64,000 nt of DNA from Eucalyptus grandis (Eukaryota > Streptophyta > Magnoliopsida > Myrtales > Myrtaceae). The stretch lies in NCBI RefSeq assembly GCF_016545825.1, contig NC_052615.1:18096520-18160519 (forward strand), given 5' to 3'. Positions 24,658 through 37,899 of this stretch are shown one piece after another (within the stretch, counting starts at the first letter, position 1; each line of letters begins with the position of its first letter). A program made the position numbers and the translations under genes. Under the pieces are notes generated by a model. It saw only the letters and a program-made list of their open reading frames with translations. It made no database searches and was not told the DNA's origin.

Positions 24658-26970
24658 GAAGAGGAAGGAAGGGAGGCGGGGGAGGGTTCTGGTGGAGGAG
24701 GCCGCACCAACTTTTCATGAGCCTCCTTTCCCCTTCTTCTTTTTTTTTTTTCATTTTTTTTTCATTTTTTGGCCTTTTTTCGTAAATGTAATGAATATAT
24801 TGCTCCATTTATCGAATGCGCCCAAAATTCACTTTCAATTTCCTGCTCGTTTAATGAAAAAATGGGTGATATTCTACCATGTGTGGTAGTTGTGCTTATC
24901 CTAATTGACGATCTAGTTTTTTTTTTTTTTTTTTTTTTTTCCGTTGGTTTTTCTTTGCGATTGGGAGCCGATTTTCTAAGATTAAGGTTTCCGGATGCCA
25001 AATTGGGCGGAGTTATGTAGGATTTGAAAGGCTAGTGGCAAGGCTTAGGATACATGGTTTGGAGAGAAAATTGATTCAGCTTTTGAGATTGGAGTCAGAG
25101 TTTTCGGATTAAGATTTTCACATACCTAATTGGGCGGAGTTATGTGGGGTTTATGATGCACAATTGGATATGTTTATGATGCACAATTGGAGAGACAATT
25201 GATTTGGCTTCCAAAATTACATTCGATATCGCTGATATGCTATGCTCAAAATTTAAATTAAGTAATTCCTTATTATATAAATCCACGTCATCATAAATCA
25301 GGGTAATTATTATATTACGTCTTTTGAACGGCTTGAAAATGTTAAGAAGTTCAATAAGTATGAATCAGTACCACTAGATAAACTTCTTTTCAAATTGCAA
25401 GATCTATTTTTTAGTTTTTTTATTATGATCAAAGGTGAATTTCAAATGAATTAGCCGACCTTTATGACTAGCTAAAAGGTAAAGCGGCTTCACTTATATT
25501 ATAGTACACAATTGGAGAAGATAAACGAGTAGTATTCCTCTTAAAGATTTGTCGTTCTCAAAATTAAGGTAAGTAATTTCTCGGCATATGCACTTGCTTC
25601 GCCATAACGGGGTTAATTATCATGTTACTATTTTTAGATTGTATTTGTCTAGATGAAGCTTTTTTTAAAATTGCCGTACCCCATCAATCTTTCTATATCC
25701 AACCATCATAACCTTGTCAAGAAATTCAATATAATTAAAAGGGTATCATATATAATGGGTAAAGTTTTTTTTTTTTTTTTTTTTCAATTTTGTTATTTTT
25801 AGGCGGGGAAAAGACTTGGGTTGTTTTCAGATAATTACTTACGTGCATAGAATTACGAAAAAAAAAACAGTGATATCTCAATAAAATTAAAAGTCAAAGG
25901 TTGTTTTTTTTTTTTAATTTTCTCAAAAATAAAAAAGAAAAAGCCAAAGGTTGATGCGGCAAGAACGTACAAAAGTTGGGGAATACGCACGGTCCCCGGG
26001 GTGAGGTCATCTACATGAAATCGTCGCTCTATAGAATATTTCTTGCGGTTTGAATGTCACAAAGCATATCCATTTCAGCCGGTCCATATGAACATATATG
26101 GTCCCGTCTCCTTCTCATCATTAAAAAAAAAGGTTTAAATAAAATAATTGACATGTGAACATCACACCAAATCAGAACTTGGAAGTTTGCCATTGTGGAG
26201 TGCTAATCTCATAATCGATTTTAATTTGGAATTTGGCACCAATCGATCTCCTCATCAATTAAATTAGATCATCATTATTATCTGTTAGTGTGTTTAATTG
26301 TTTTATTTACGCGAAATTGCAATTTACAAGGCATTGGTAGGTTTGTTGTATTTACATTCGTAATTCGACTACATTGCCATCCCCAATTAGTTGACTTAGT
26401 TGGGATAAATCCTCGTGAAATGACATAATAGTTAGTTGTTTTGCACTTTCTTATCCTTGTCTCTTCGTGATATAAAATAAAAGTTACACAGAATTTCAAG
26501 TTGACATGAGTTAAGATTTTTTTTTTTTTTTTTATGGTAGACCTTAGAGTCTAGACCAAACCCGCTCATTTGCCTTTCGGGCATCTTGGGGTTGGGTGAT
26601 CAAGCGCGTCATTCCGCTCATGATCATCTCAAATTTTGCTATTTTACTTTCAAAATATTTCAATTTATTTTTTTGGTTGTAAATTTTGTATATTTTAGAC
26701 AATGAATCCATGCCCAATTCCTAAATTCTGATGTTTATAAAAATGAATAAATGAAAAACTTTTTATCGTCCATGGAAAATGTTTAGATATAACTTGTTAT
26801 CGATAATAAAAAAATTTCATTAACTCATGATTTCAAGCAATAAAAAATTATTCATAGGAAATTTTTCTCCAAATTATTAATTTACTGCAAAACAAACGTA
26901 TTAAGTTTTAAGATTACATAAAAGAATTAGAGATTCTTCATGATTTAGATCTACCACACGTGCGCATGCC

Positions 26971-27019
26971 CATACGCGCGTATATATATATATATATATA
27001 TATATGTGCGCGCGCGCAT
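26971..27019. repeat. Alternating purine-pyrimidine tract
   Basis: Forty-nine bases alternate pyrimidine and purine without a break: CG-rich, then (TA)n, then (GC)n. The corresponding places in the C and B flanks (about 54898-54924 and 45225-45252) hold shorter or interrupted versions. Confidence 0.8.
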
Positions 27020-27906
27020 TTAAAGTCAGAACTCGAAAAATATTTATTTCTATGCTTGCCATGTAAAAGTTAACTTTGTTTACATTGTTATCGCATGGCA
27101 TAAGTTTGCCACATTGTCTATTTTGACTAATTAACATTCGTTTATTGATTTGCCATTCTCAAATATCTACCAGTTATTAACAATTAATGCTTAAAATTAA
27201 GATGGATAAAAATAAAGTACCTTTAAAGATAGCCCGAAGCTTATTGGACCGACCAATAAATAGAGAAAATTTAAGAAAAAAAATCTTGATATTAAGGGCT
27301 CAACATTTCTTTCTTTCGACTTACCTCATTGATTATAAATTTGAAAAAAAATATATAAAATATCTTTAAATATAACATTTATCCATTTGATGTGAGATTA
27401 AGTCAAAACACGAAATATATTTTGTCATATAATTGATACTCATAATTTTATTAACTAAGTGAATAACGTATTAAAATTAAATTAGAATAATTTAAAGAAC
27501 AAATCATTTTATACACTTGGATAAATTCCACTGATGTTCACTCAGTTTTAACATTACAATAAAGACTGAGAATTTTTGTAGAATTCAGATTAATTATATG
27601 TAGTAAAGCCGGGAGCAGCGAGAACATTTACTCATGTACTCGCCGCATGGAAGATTACCTTGTCTCTATGCTTCCCACATGGAAATTCACATGCCACAAT
27701 TATGCCAGATGGCCTATATCCTACCGATTAGCATTTGTTTATTGACTCATCATTCTCAAATTTCTTGCACCTATTAATTTAAAATTGAAATTTAAATAAT
27801 GAATAAAATATCTTAAAAGGTACTCTTGAACATATTTAAGCAATAGCATAGTTAATAGAAAAAAAAAATCCTGAAATCAATTCACAAAGATTAATCTCCT
27901 TCAATT

Positions 27907-28390
27907 TCTTTTTTCGGTCAAAAACAAATATTTCATTCATATCTCAGTATCTTAAAATGATACATAAAAGGTTTAAAACAAAGTAAATCTCAAACAACAA
28001 AGTAGAACAATAAAGCTAATAATACTCTCATCTCAAAAGAGTAGATCTCTCTCGCGTCAAATTAGAACGAACATCAGCAAATTTTCGAATTTTGCATTAA
28101 TATAAGTGATGAGCACACACCATAATCTCCTCTAATAGCTATAGCTTTAGCTACAATTTGAAGAGTGGGTGATGAATGCTGAAGTTCAACGTCTTCAATA
28201 CCATCAATTCCATCACTACATGGAGATACCAAAACAAGTTGAATAGGTTCTCGAATCTATATCTAAATTGAGAGAGATTGAACGAACATAGAAATAACTC
28301 CCAAATTTAAATTTCAATTGGGAGAGAAGAGCTCTCAAATGTAGATTTAAATTGAGAAACGAGAGTTTCCAAAACTCGAAGAAGTGATAT
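27907..28390 (-). mobile_element. LINE 3'-end fragment
   Basis: A T-rich run followed by 'cggtcaaaaacaaatatttcattcatatctcag' has the look of a LINE 3' end read in reverse. The first about 85 bp recur at 46130-46216 and 56145-56229, at the unit junctions. The fragment has no intact frame. Confidence 0.55.
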
Positions 28391-28646
28391 TTTTTTTTTG
28401 ATCGAAAGATTCCTCATTTCATTTCAAGTAGTAAAATTAGAGGACCAACCCAAATGGGCATCAAAACAAAGAACATCCAAAAGAGATTGAGGGGGACGAG
28501 AGACCAAATTCCGAGGTAGAGATTGCCGAAGTTGGGCTTTGGCAACCCAATCCGTGGTTTTATTTAATTCTTGATCCATGGGTCAATTTTAATCTAGGAT
28601 TAGAACTGAGTGCAGCCCAGCCCGTCTAAACTATGTGGTTGACTTC

Positions 28647-29033
28647 TTAAGGAGGAGGATCTATCCCCAAAATCGTATGAACTGCTATGGAGCAGTCAAA
28701 CTCAACAGCTACCCCACGTGACCCTTCTTCCTTCCTCCACTTCGCTGCCATTTCCAGACATTCGCATACAGTTAGGGTTTCAACATGCAAGGGGGATTGC
28801 GCTTTAACCGAGCAAGCAAAACCACCGAGCAGCATGCCATTCTCGTCCCTGCACACCCCTGCTACAGATCCGTCGTTAGTCCTTGGTGCGAAGGCTTCGT
28901 TGACGTTAATTTTCACCCATCCTGGGTCCAGCGATCTCCATCTTGCAGGTTCTACATTACTTCTTCTGGTATTTTGCTGCTGTGATGAAGCTTGATCTAT
29001 TAATTTTTGTTGTGATGTGAGCAGATCAGCCAT
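28647..29033 (-). pseudogene. LINE RNase H-like domain remnant
   Basis: The segment WVKINVNEAF, then SVAGVCRDENGMLLGG, then HVETLTVCECLEMAAKW and VEFDCSIAVHTI follows the plant LINE RNase H (RVT_3) pattern. The first acidic position, normally Asp in a VNxDG-like motif, reads Asn here, so activity is doubtful even apart from the broken element. Confidence 0.75.
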
Positions 29034-29110
29034 TACACCTTGCGGATCTGGCTTCCTTGCTTGGAAAACTACTACATTCCTCTGTTTCCAGATGAGCCAG
29101 AGAGCTTCGG

Positions 29111-29665
29111 CTATTGGGGAGCGTGAGACAGGTGGCTTTCATACTCCATAAACCAGCAATCTATACTCCTTAATCCTGTGCTTTGTATTTGAATATGGAG
29201 AATGCAATTTGACCATATTTCACAGGTCCAAGGGTAGAGTAAGAACAAATGTTCTATTGATTTGGGGGACACTTTGCATAGGGGACACCACAACTCGGGT
29301 AAGACTCTTCTTTTAGCTAGATTCTCTTTAGTAGGGAGGGCATTTTGACATAAGTTCCACATAAACACTCTAACTTTGGGGAGGGTGCGTAGACTCCATA
29401 TTTTGCTCCACAGTTCTTTGGGTTTTTGACATGAAGATCAGGGTGATGTGTGGGCCAAGTGGCCTTCTAAACTTCTGAGTTGATTATACCCACTTTTTAC
29501 TGAGTAATTGCCTGATTTGGTCGCCATCCAAATGCATTTATCTACCCTTCTGTCAAATGGTAAGGGGATGGCCAAAATTTCACTTACAATTTTGTCTTCG
29601 AACAAGTTTTGAAGGTGTTCTTCATTCCATGTTGAATTGTTTGTATCTATGAGTTCGGCTACCAT
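29111..29665 (-). pseudogene. LINE C-terminal zinc-binding (zf-RVT) remnant
   Basis: At 29111-29368 the frame reads MFMWNLCQNALPTKENLAKR with CPLC and IEHLFLLYPWTCEIW, the zf-RVT Cys/His arrangement. At 29438-29665 another frame reads WNEEHLQNLF and DKCIWMATKSGNYSVKSGY, the segment usually just upstream. The two are separated by breaks. Confidence 0.8.
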
Positions 29666-29793
29666 CAGGGGATCGTCTCAGTTGGCTGGGCCAGGGATTG
29701 TGCCTCGCTTTAACCTTCTGTCTTCACGTATTTCAATTGATGCTCCATTACCTATTGCCCATAGTGTTGAGCCTGAAATAGAATTTCTACCAC

Positions 29794-30213
29794 TTAGTAG
29801 CCTGTCTTAGCATGATAGAAATCTGTAGAGGGGAAATAGAGTCCCTTGAATAGTTTACTCCATAAAGACGAGGGGTTTTCTATCAATCGCCAAGCCTGTC
29901 TTCCTAGCATTGCTTTATTGAATGTGATTAGATCTCTAAAACCCATTCCTCCCTGGTCCTTCCTCATCTTCAGCACATTCCAGCTTTTCCAATGAATTCC
30001 AACCTTAGATTCAGCGTTCTTCCACCAAAATGAAGCAATTTTTTTCTCTATAACTTTACAAATGGAGACTGGAATCTTAAAGATGGACATCGCGTATTGG
30101 GGTAATGCTTGGACAACTACTTTCAATAGAACTTCTTTCCCAACTTTGGATATCAACTTTTCCTTCCATCCTTCTAGCTTCATATTCACTCTAACCAATA
30201 TCCAAGCGAACAA
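29794..30213 (-). pseudogene. LINE segment between reverse transcriptase and zf-RVT
   Basis: The frame reads LEGWKEKLISKVGKEVLLKV, QALPQYAMSIFKIP and GGMGFRDLITFNKAMLGRQAW. This is the conserved linker typical of plant L1-type polyproteins. Confidence 0.8.
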
Positions 30214-30314
30214 TTGTTTTTAGATGTTTCCCAATCCGGCGGAATGCCTAGATATTTCCCCGTTTTATCAATTTCCGGTGCTCTCAATTCCCATGTCATG
30301 TTTCTCCTTAAAGT

Positions 30315-30810
30315 CTAAGGACAACCTAAACTAAAAAATATCCCGAGCTTGTTCAAATTGATTGCTTGACCAGTAGCTATGTAGTATTGGTTAAGAACAT
30401 CAGCCAAATTTTGGCATTCCTTCACCTTTCCATCCAAAAAGAATATCGAGTCATCCGCAAATAAGAGATGAGATAAAGTTGGGCAATTGCTGTTTAGTTT
30501 TATGCCTTTCACTCTCCCTTCCCCAACTGCTTTTTTCATAAGAAGAGATAAAACATTTGCTACTAGTATAAAGAGATAAGGGGAAAGGGGATCACTTTGA
30601 CGAAGTCCCCTTGATGGCTGAAAATAAGGTAACGATTCTCCGTTAAACTTGATACTAAAAGAGACTGAAGTCACACAATGCATAATCCATGAGATCCACT
30701 TCTAACAAAACCCCATCTTCAACATACAAGCCTTCAAAAAGTCCCATTCAATTCTATCATATGCTTTCTTCATATCAAGCTTTAACACAGCTTGAAATTT
30801 CTTCTTTCTT
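30315..30810 (-). pseudogene. LINE reverse transcriptase remnant
   Basis: The palm motifs are visible: LKLDMKKAYDRIEWDF upstream, then GLRQSDPLSPYLFILV, then LLFADDSIFF with the FADD catalytic pair. An in-frame TAG lies between the first motif and MHCVTSVSFS (near 30700), so the frame is broken. Confidence 0.85.
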
Positions 30811-31898
30811 TTCCTTATTCTTAGCTGGTGAAGCACCTCCTAAATAATAAGAATGTTATCCTGGATTTGTCGCCCTTTAACAAATGCACTCTGTTCCTTT
30901 TGATCAATTTTGGAAGAATGGGCTTTAAGCGATTTGCCAAAACCTTAGAGATGATTTTATAAGTAAAATTGCACAGGCTAATTGGTCCATACTGATCAAG
31001 CGTTTTCGGGTTTGAGACCTTTGGAATGAGGACAATTTGGGTTCTATTAAAGTCTGGGTTGAACTAATTTGTCTCCATAAAATCCCCTACCAACCTCAAT
31101 AGATCCTTTTGGATGTCTATCCAATGATGGCGGAAAAACTGACCATTTAAACCAACCAGCCCTAGAGCCTTGATGACTCCTAATTGAAAGACAGCATCCT
31201 TTACCTCCTATAGTGTAACTTTTTCTATCAATGCTTCATCCATCTCCTCTTGGAACCAACCGTGCTGTATAAATCATAAAAGAATTGAATTGTTGCCTCT
31301 TTTAATTTCCTGGGGTCTCTACACCACTCACCATTTGGCAGCTGGAGCATGGAGATTTTATTTCTTTGTCGACGTTGTATTGTGGTGGCATGAAAGTTTT
31401 TTGTGTTTCTATCGCCCCACTTCAACCACATGATCCTCAAACACATTCCCCAATACATTTCTTCTCGTTTCCACAGTTGTTCAATTTCTCATTTGATGCT
31501 TTGGACTCTTCCCCTTTCATGATCAGCCTCTTGATTGTTTGTGATGGATACTAATTCAACTTTGAGAATTTTGATTTGTCTGTAGGCATTTAAGAATTTT
31601 TTACTCCATTCTAGAAGGGTTCTTGTAACCTTTTGTTGTTTTTGTTCCCAACTCAGGTTTTATGCACTGGATGCTGCCAAAGCTGATTTAATGATGTCCT
31701 CATATTCTCTGTCTTCTGCCCAAAAAGCTTCGTATTTGAATTCCTTTCTTCGTCTCACCCTTTCAGCTGATAACGACACCAACGGGGGTTGTGATCAGAT
31801 CCTACTGCAAGAAAAGTGAAAGCTTCAACCTTAGGATAAGAAACCCTCCATTCCATGTTGCATAATGCTCGGTCAAGTCGTTCTTTGATATAATCCTC

Positions 31899-32216
31899 TC
31901 ATTCCCAATTGTTCGACCATGTAAATGCACAACATTTTCCCTCCAAATCCATCAATGAACAATCATTTAGAACTTCTCGGAATGCCAGCATCCAATAATG
32001 TTCCAACATTCTTTTTCCAACTTTCTCCCAATGGTAGAGAACTTCATTAAAGTCACATACACACATCCGAGGAAGAGAGTTATAAGACCTGATATGTCTT
32101 AATTCATCCCATAACCTCATTCTCTTCTGAAAAGTATATGGGGCATGGATTAGTGTAAGTCTCAATTGTTTTGTTTGTCTCCCATCTGCAGGTAGCATTA
32201 ATAAAATCAGCAGCAA
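31899..32216 (-). pseudogene. LINE AP-endonuclease C-terminal remnant
   Basis: The frame contains MCVCDFNEVLYHWEKVGK and later CSLMDLEGKCCAFTWSN, matching the GDFNE and fTWsN motifs of LINE endonucleases. The first Gly of GDFNE is Cys. Confidence 0.75.
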
Positions 32217-33287
32217 AAGAATCGATTATTAATGTTATGTCTTCATTCCACATTAGCGCAAGCCCCCAACAATACCTTCTGGATTCACAACAAAAAGAAA
32301 TTGGTAATAAAACATTTTCTTTATCCTTTGCACCATTGGTTCTTGTTTTTTGTTTTCATCAAGAAGATTACATTAGGCCTTTCACCAGCCACTAGGGCTC
32401 TAAGTTCTTGAATTGTCAGGGGATTGTCCAACCCCGACAATTCCAACTTAAGATTTTCATTGGTACCCTAGTGACTTATTAAGACTAGCCACCAAAGCCC
32501 ATTAACCCTCACCTTTCACCACTTAGACGAGAGTTTCTAACAGCTGAGTTTCATCAATTAATAATTGCATATCCTTTTCTGGAGCATAAAGGTTTAATCT
32601 CTTTTGCTTTTTAGCACTTAGTTTAACCCTTTTTTCCTTCTACTTTTTGGGTTGTTTCTGTAGATTTTCTTCCTATGTGGGATATAGGAGCTTTCCCCTT
32701 ATCGGGCCATGTTAGTAGCAAGAAAGGAGGATTAACCCTTACCTCATTGCCACCTAAACTCTCGCTGTCCATTTCCTTTCTCTTCTCAGCTCTGTCTGAA
32801 TGACTAGGTTGGGGGTATGCTAGTTGGATGATCTCCATTTTGTTCGAGAGGTTTTGAGTTTCAGGTATGACTTCCTCTGCTGCCCTGTCTTCCCATTTAT
32901 CTTCATAAAATAGCTTCCAAATAGGACTAAACTCCCTAGCTTCTGCTTTCAACCAGAATCCAAACCTTAGGTTCTCCATTTTGTCTTCATCAATCGGAAT
33001 TTCAGTGCAATGGGTGCTAAAATGACCCTAGTTTGCCACATGCAAAGCAGAAATGGGGTAATCTCTCATATTTCTACTCTACCAAAAAAAAAAATTCCAG
33101 CATGTTAGATTACACTCCCCTATTTCAAAGGGGCATACAAATCGAGCTCCACTTTCACTCTCTCCAAAGCAAATGCCGTGGAGCCTTTTGTTTATGTTCT
33201 GATTTCTATAACATTTCCTAACTCCATGGCTATCTTTCTTATAGCTATCTCATTACGCCATTCAATAGGTAAACCATAGATATGCAC

Positions 33288-33647
33288 TTAGAAAACTCCT
33301 CTCGTGAAATCATAGCAACAAGGAGGTGTGTTAGGTTCCCATGATTTCAACAAGAGAATGTGATTGGCAAAAGACCAAGAACCCCCATCCAGCACTCGTT
33401 TAATATCCGTAGCAAATTTGAAAGCAAACATAAAGTGACCTTGTTCCAACAGAGTGATACTGACATTATCTATTTTCCATGCCTTTTTCATTGTACTTTG
33501 AAAAGCTTGAAAATTAATAGAGGGGCTTGTGAATAGCTTACTGATCAACATCAGTTTACAATCCTTTTCTTGTTCAATAGCATCCATTTCTTCTAGATCA
33601 ATAATGTCATTTTCTGACCACATATCTCCTAATTTCTCGCATATCAA
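33288..33647 (-). pseudogene. LINE ORF1/gag-like DUF4283 remnant
   Basis: The frame reads KAWKIDNVSITLLEQGHFMF, KFATDIKRVLDGGSWSFANH and ILLLKSWEPN, the DUF4283 signature of plant LINE first ORFs. A stop after RGVF interrupts the expected continuation (VHIYGLPIEWRNE in the same frame). Confidence 0.8.
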
Positions 33648-34259
33648 CTACAGTCGGGGATCAGCTTTTCTATTCTCCATTTCCGAACTTCAGTTTTCAG
33701 TTAGGCAAATCAACAAACAGGTGGAAGATTCGGTTGCAAATAGCCACCAAAACCAGCCCAGAACAATGCTCGAGATTGAAGATCCTTACGCGTTGCTTCT
33801 ATACCAAAAGACTCGGCAAAAAGATTAAGATACGAAGGACTACAAAGATTCGGAAACTACTTGGTACTCAGTGGCAAAATGAGAGAAAATAAGATGAAAG
33901 GAGACTATGGGGATTCCAAGCGGGTAGGGTAAGGTTGGTTGAAGATGTGGGAGCTTGGCAATGGAACAGTAGTTGTGTAGATACCTTCCATCATAGAGAT
34001 AGTTGTTTAGTTCTAAAAGTGAAAAGGGGTTTCGTTGAGGAAGATGATTTTAGGGTTTAAAGAGTGAGCGTGCAAAGAGGTATATGTAAGGAGTGGGAGT
34101 TGGGGATGGTGAGGAGATTAGCTAGGGTTTTTGGAGAAGAAGATGATAGGTATTAAAGAGGGGAAAGACATGGCTACACCAAAGGTAAAGAAGCTCTCCA
34201 TGCAAGAGAGAAAATTTTCAAAACGGGAGGATAACCGCTTCAAATGCTATATAAATGAG

Positions 34260-35890
34260 ACGCCTCATAAGGTCACGCGTGGCACATGTCCTTTTTCAAT
34301 TTTCTCTTTTAAATATTAATAGCATGCGGAAGTATAACAAAATTTTCACCACATCTCTTAAAAAAAAAAATCACACGAGTTTAATAAATGTACATATGCT
34401 TCTTCCTTATATTAACACCACTAGTTACCATTTTCACATATTATTCAAACAAATACATTACATTACATAAGTCTTAAGAAAAGGGTTGAGTCAAATAGCA
34501 CCTCTAAAACCAAACTAACCCAAAGGCAAGCATATACATTAACCAAACCGCCATTCAACTCAAGGGTTGATGGCCTTTGATCCCCTCATCTTCATGTCCT
34601 GGGGGACTAACCTACAAATCAGAAAAATAAGGATGAGCTAAAGCCTAGTGAATGAAATCTTTAAGTCTAAGGTGAGAGAGTATCTTACCATTTAACCTAA
34701 TACCAACAAACAATGTGAATTCAAGGCAATGCAAGATAACAATGAATGACAAGTGCATTAATAAATGCATTATTTTTCTTATCTTAATATTGCATCAGAT
34801 AATTTACCCAAATACAGGTGAATGTTATAACAAATTGTGATGCGTGTTTATCACCGATTGGCTCATTAATAGGCATGTTTGAGCATATGCATTTATACAT
34901 ACACATAGACATGCATCATATTCATTACTTCTTCTCTTCCCAAGCACACTTGGGGCATCCTAACTCAAGGTGTACCTCAAATTCAAGACATCCCGAACAC
35001 TCCTAGGGCCTGGGGCATCTTAACACATGAGGCATCATCACCATTAATTTAAACACATATTATGTTTTTCCATATTTATTCATATGGTACAAATGCACAT
35101 ATTAATATTGTAGTCATAAAATCTTTCTTACATCAACAATGGATTCAACAATCGACGTTCGATACACAACATCCTTTTATGCAAATCATTACCTTGCCTT
35201 TTTAATGATGACCTACATGAGTAATAATGATGACATGTTTACCTCATTTCATTTTTCATCATGTCTTTTGATAACCACATGATAATAATATGCCTACCTC
35301 CTTTTCATTTCTCATGAAAACAAGGACAAATAAGTAATTATATGCATTTCAACACATATACCCAAATTCTTTTCTTATCATGTAATGATCGATGAAATAA
35401 AAGGCTTTAGTTAAGCAACCGGGTCAAAAATAGTAAAATGTCATAATCAACAAGTGGGTATAGTCCACAAGTGGATATACTTGGTAAGTGAATATAAGCA
35501 GTAGTCATACTCGACGAGCAGATAAGCAGTACGTGGTTATATTCGACAAGTGAATATAAACAGTAAATGGTCATACTCGATTAATGAATATAAGCAGTAT
35601 GTGGTTATATTCAACAAATGGAAACGCATTAGTCTCTCACAACACAATAATCTTTATTTCTTCCTTTCTCTTTAGGTGAAAATAATTACAGAGAGGAATA
35701 TATGGCGTGGAGTTTACCTATGAGCCATGGCAATTTTAACATCAAGCTAACAATAGTTTATGGTTATGTCAGCTAAAGGAGTGGGAAATTTTAACAGGAG
35801 GACTATATTGAGTAGATTTTTAAAAGTATTGAGAATTAGATTGTACAAAAAGAAATGTTTAGATACTACTTTGAATTTTGAAAAAAAAGA
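34260..35890. mobile_element. LTR-like remnant (unresolved)
   Basis: The start carries 'gcatgcggaagtataacaaaat', closely matching a block near the start of the solo LTR at 40880-44168 when that is read on the minus strand. A typical LTR-like stretch follows ('ctaacctacaaatcag...aaggatgagctaaagcc'). No protein frame is present and the ends were not found. It abuts the broken 3' end of UPL5 unit B at about 35893. Confidence 0.4.
35455..35630. repeat. Short tandem repeat, about 50-bp period
   Basis: Motifs such as 'tatattcgacaagtgaatataa.cagta' and 'gtggttatattc' recur three to four times with variation inside the LTR-like remnant. Confidence 0.65.
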
Positions 35891-35984
35891 GAGTTAAAGG
35901 ACAAACCAGATAACATGCAAACAAACTACTATATGCAGAGAGGTAACAAATTAAATAATAAATTCCACAAACACAGGCACATAC

Positions 35985-37848
35985 CTTCCAAAACCAGACT
36001 ATCTGAGGATCGTTAGCTTTGTAGCCATTGACTCAGTATATGTCTTCTAATCTTCAATAGAAATATCATTCTCACTCCCGTGTAGCATTTGATCAATATC
36101 TTCAAGCTCCAAACTTTGAAAAAATAACTTCTGCAACCTCAAGTCGCTAAGAATATCACCAAAACCTTGTGCAAAATGCGATACCTGTTGAGAGATTGAG
36201 GTAACAAACCGATGTTTTATAAGAAGATCAACATAATCATTCCTATTCGTGCTATTCACCACCATGCCCTTCCCACCATCACAGAGTTCCACAACTCTCC
36301 TCAATCCCGACTCCTCAACTTCTCTGACAAATGTTAGTCCTAAAGCATCAGAATCAATAAATTCAGCATCCATTTCCAGAATCTGCTTGCAGCTAAGCCT
36401 ATCATTCGACCAGAGAAGTTGAAATACTTGAGGTGCAGGGGTGCCACCGTAGACGCTGCATACCATTCAAACAACAGAACTCAGGTAATCATCATGACCA
36501 ATGTCAAATAGAGGACTTACAATTAGAGACAGAGGACAAGATGAAATAAATCATCTTAAATGTTCAAATTGCAAAACACTCAAGTGTTGATTGTCAATAC
36601 TGATAAGGCATTTAGAACAAAGGTAACGGAACTGTAATAACAGAAGGGCAAGGTGACCACACAAGTAGATCTCAAAAGTTTTTTTTTTTTTTAATATTTA
36701 AATAACTATCAACAGGCCAGCAATCCCCCCAAGAAACTTTTTATGTACCCATAGCTCCATGTAGGCACAAATTATCAAAAAAAAAAAAAAATCCCCAAAG
36801 AGATGAAGAATAACAAACTACAAGAACCAAGGGTAAAAGAGAGATTTACATAAGAAAAAATGAGATGAAAATACACTTTCACTCCTAAAAGTTGTGTGCA
36901 TTGCACATGTTAACTGAAATCATAATGGAGAATTAATGGCTGTCACAAAATGAAATTTAGGAGAGTAATATGTTGCAGTTGAAAGTTAAGGGGCAAACGT
37001 GTACGACCTAAAGTTGAAGGGGTTTTGCATTTTCCTCTTACTTGTATGAGATTTGAATACTCTACATCTAGCATGCAATTTTGTTAAGACTTCAAGGTCA
37101 TTCAACCGAATTCCAAGTAAACAACCCCGAATTCCTAATGGGCAAAAATAGTAGCAAAACTTAACTCTACCCACTGGAACAATCTTGCGTTTGTAAGGTC
37201 GACTCTCCAACTCACACACACACCCCCCCCCCCAATTACTTCAATCAATCTTTATCTCTGTACAGCAATAAAACCACCTATTAAGCTTTAACTGACAACA
37301 TGCAGCCATATGATCCATACTATGACGTTTCACTCCACTGTGTATCTAGTTCTCCGAGACTATCTTTGTCACAGAGAATAATTGTGTGGTCTGCAAAGAG
37401 AAGGGGTTCAACATGCCAAATAACCAGGTTGCCTAAAAACCCATCCTTCCAAAACCAAATCGAAAATTTTTAGTTAAACCATCGCCTTTTTCAGACCAAA
37501 TTCATTTGATCCAGTCCAACAGATTGGTTTCAGGTCAAAAAGTGTTAAATAAACGAAGATCAAAACTTGACTGATTGACCCATTTGGTTTGACTTTTTTT
37601 AACTATCTTTACCATTTGTCCTTTAGCAAAGTAGTCTCTAAAATTTTACTCATTATCTACTTGGCAGGATTGACTTCCCACTTCCCATTCCTCAAGAACC
37701 CCAATATCGTGATCTACCATCACCTTTGGATTAAAGGTTTAGCCTTTCTCTTCTTCCTACAAGAAAAGACTTTCAAACCCATCTATCATCGTCTTTGAAA
37801 TATTAGCCACCATAGCTCATTCATAGTTAGTACTCATCCAGTGACACA

Positions 37849-37899
<51 letters not shown>

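Larger units (their letters stand above)
16601..27990. repeat. UPL5 tandem unit A (full gene with both flanks)
   Basis: This stretch is homologous to 46231-56243 and 56244-63479. It starts at 'ccctatgcatccatgtggtgcatgactg' in the 3' flank of the gene. It runs through the gene and its 5' flank to a LINE 3' tail at about 27907. It differs from C and D by the intron-2 insertion (18762-19579), a TA microsatellite (24606-24650), and unique sequence on its left. Confidence 0.85.
28391..34131 (-). mobile_element. Degenerate L1-type non-LTR retrotransposon (LINE)
   Basis: Reading on the minus strand the order is: gag-like DUF4283 region (33647-33288), endonuclease remnant (32216-31899), reverse transcriptase (about 30810-30315), zinc-binding zf-RVT region (29368-29111) and RNase H (29033-28647). 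A poly(A) tail lies at the right place (T run from 28391 on the plus strand). Frames are cut by many stops and shifts, so the element is dead. A possible imperfect target duplication is 'gaagaagtgata' (left) against 'gaagaagatgata' (right). The insertion sits between UPL5 units A and B. Confidence 0.85.
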
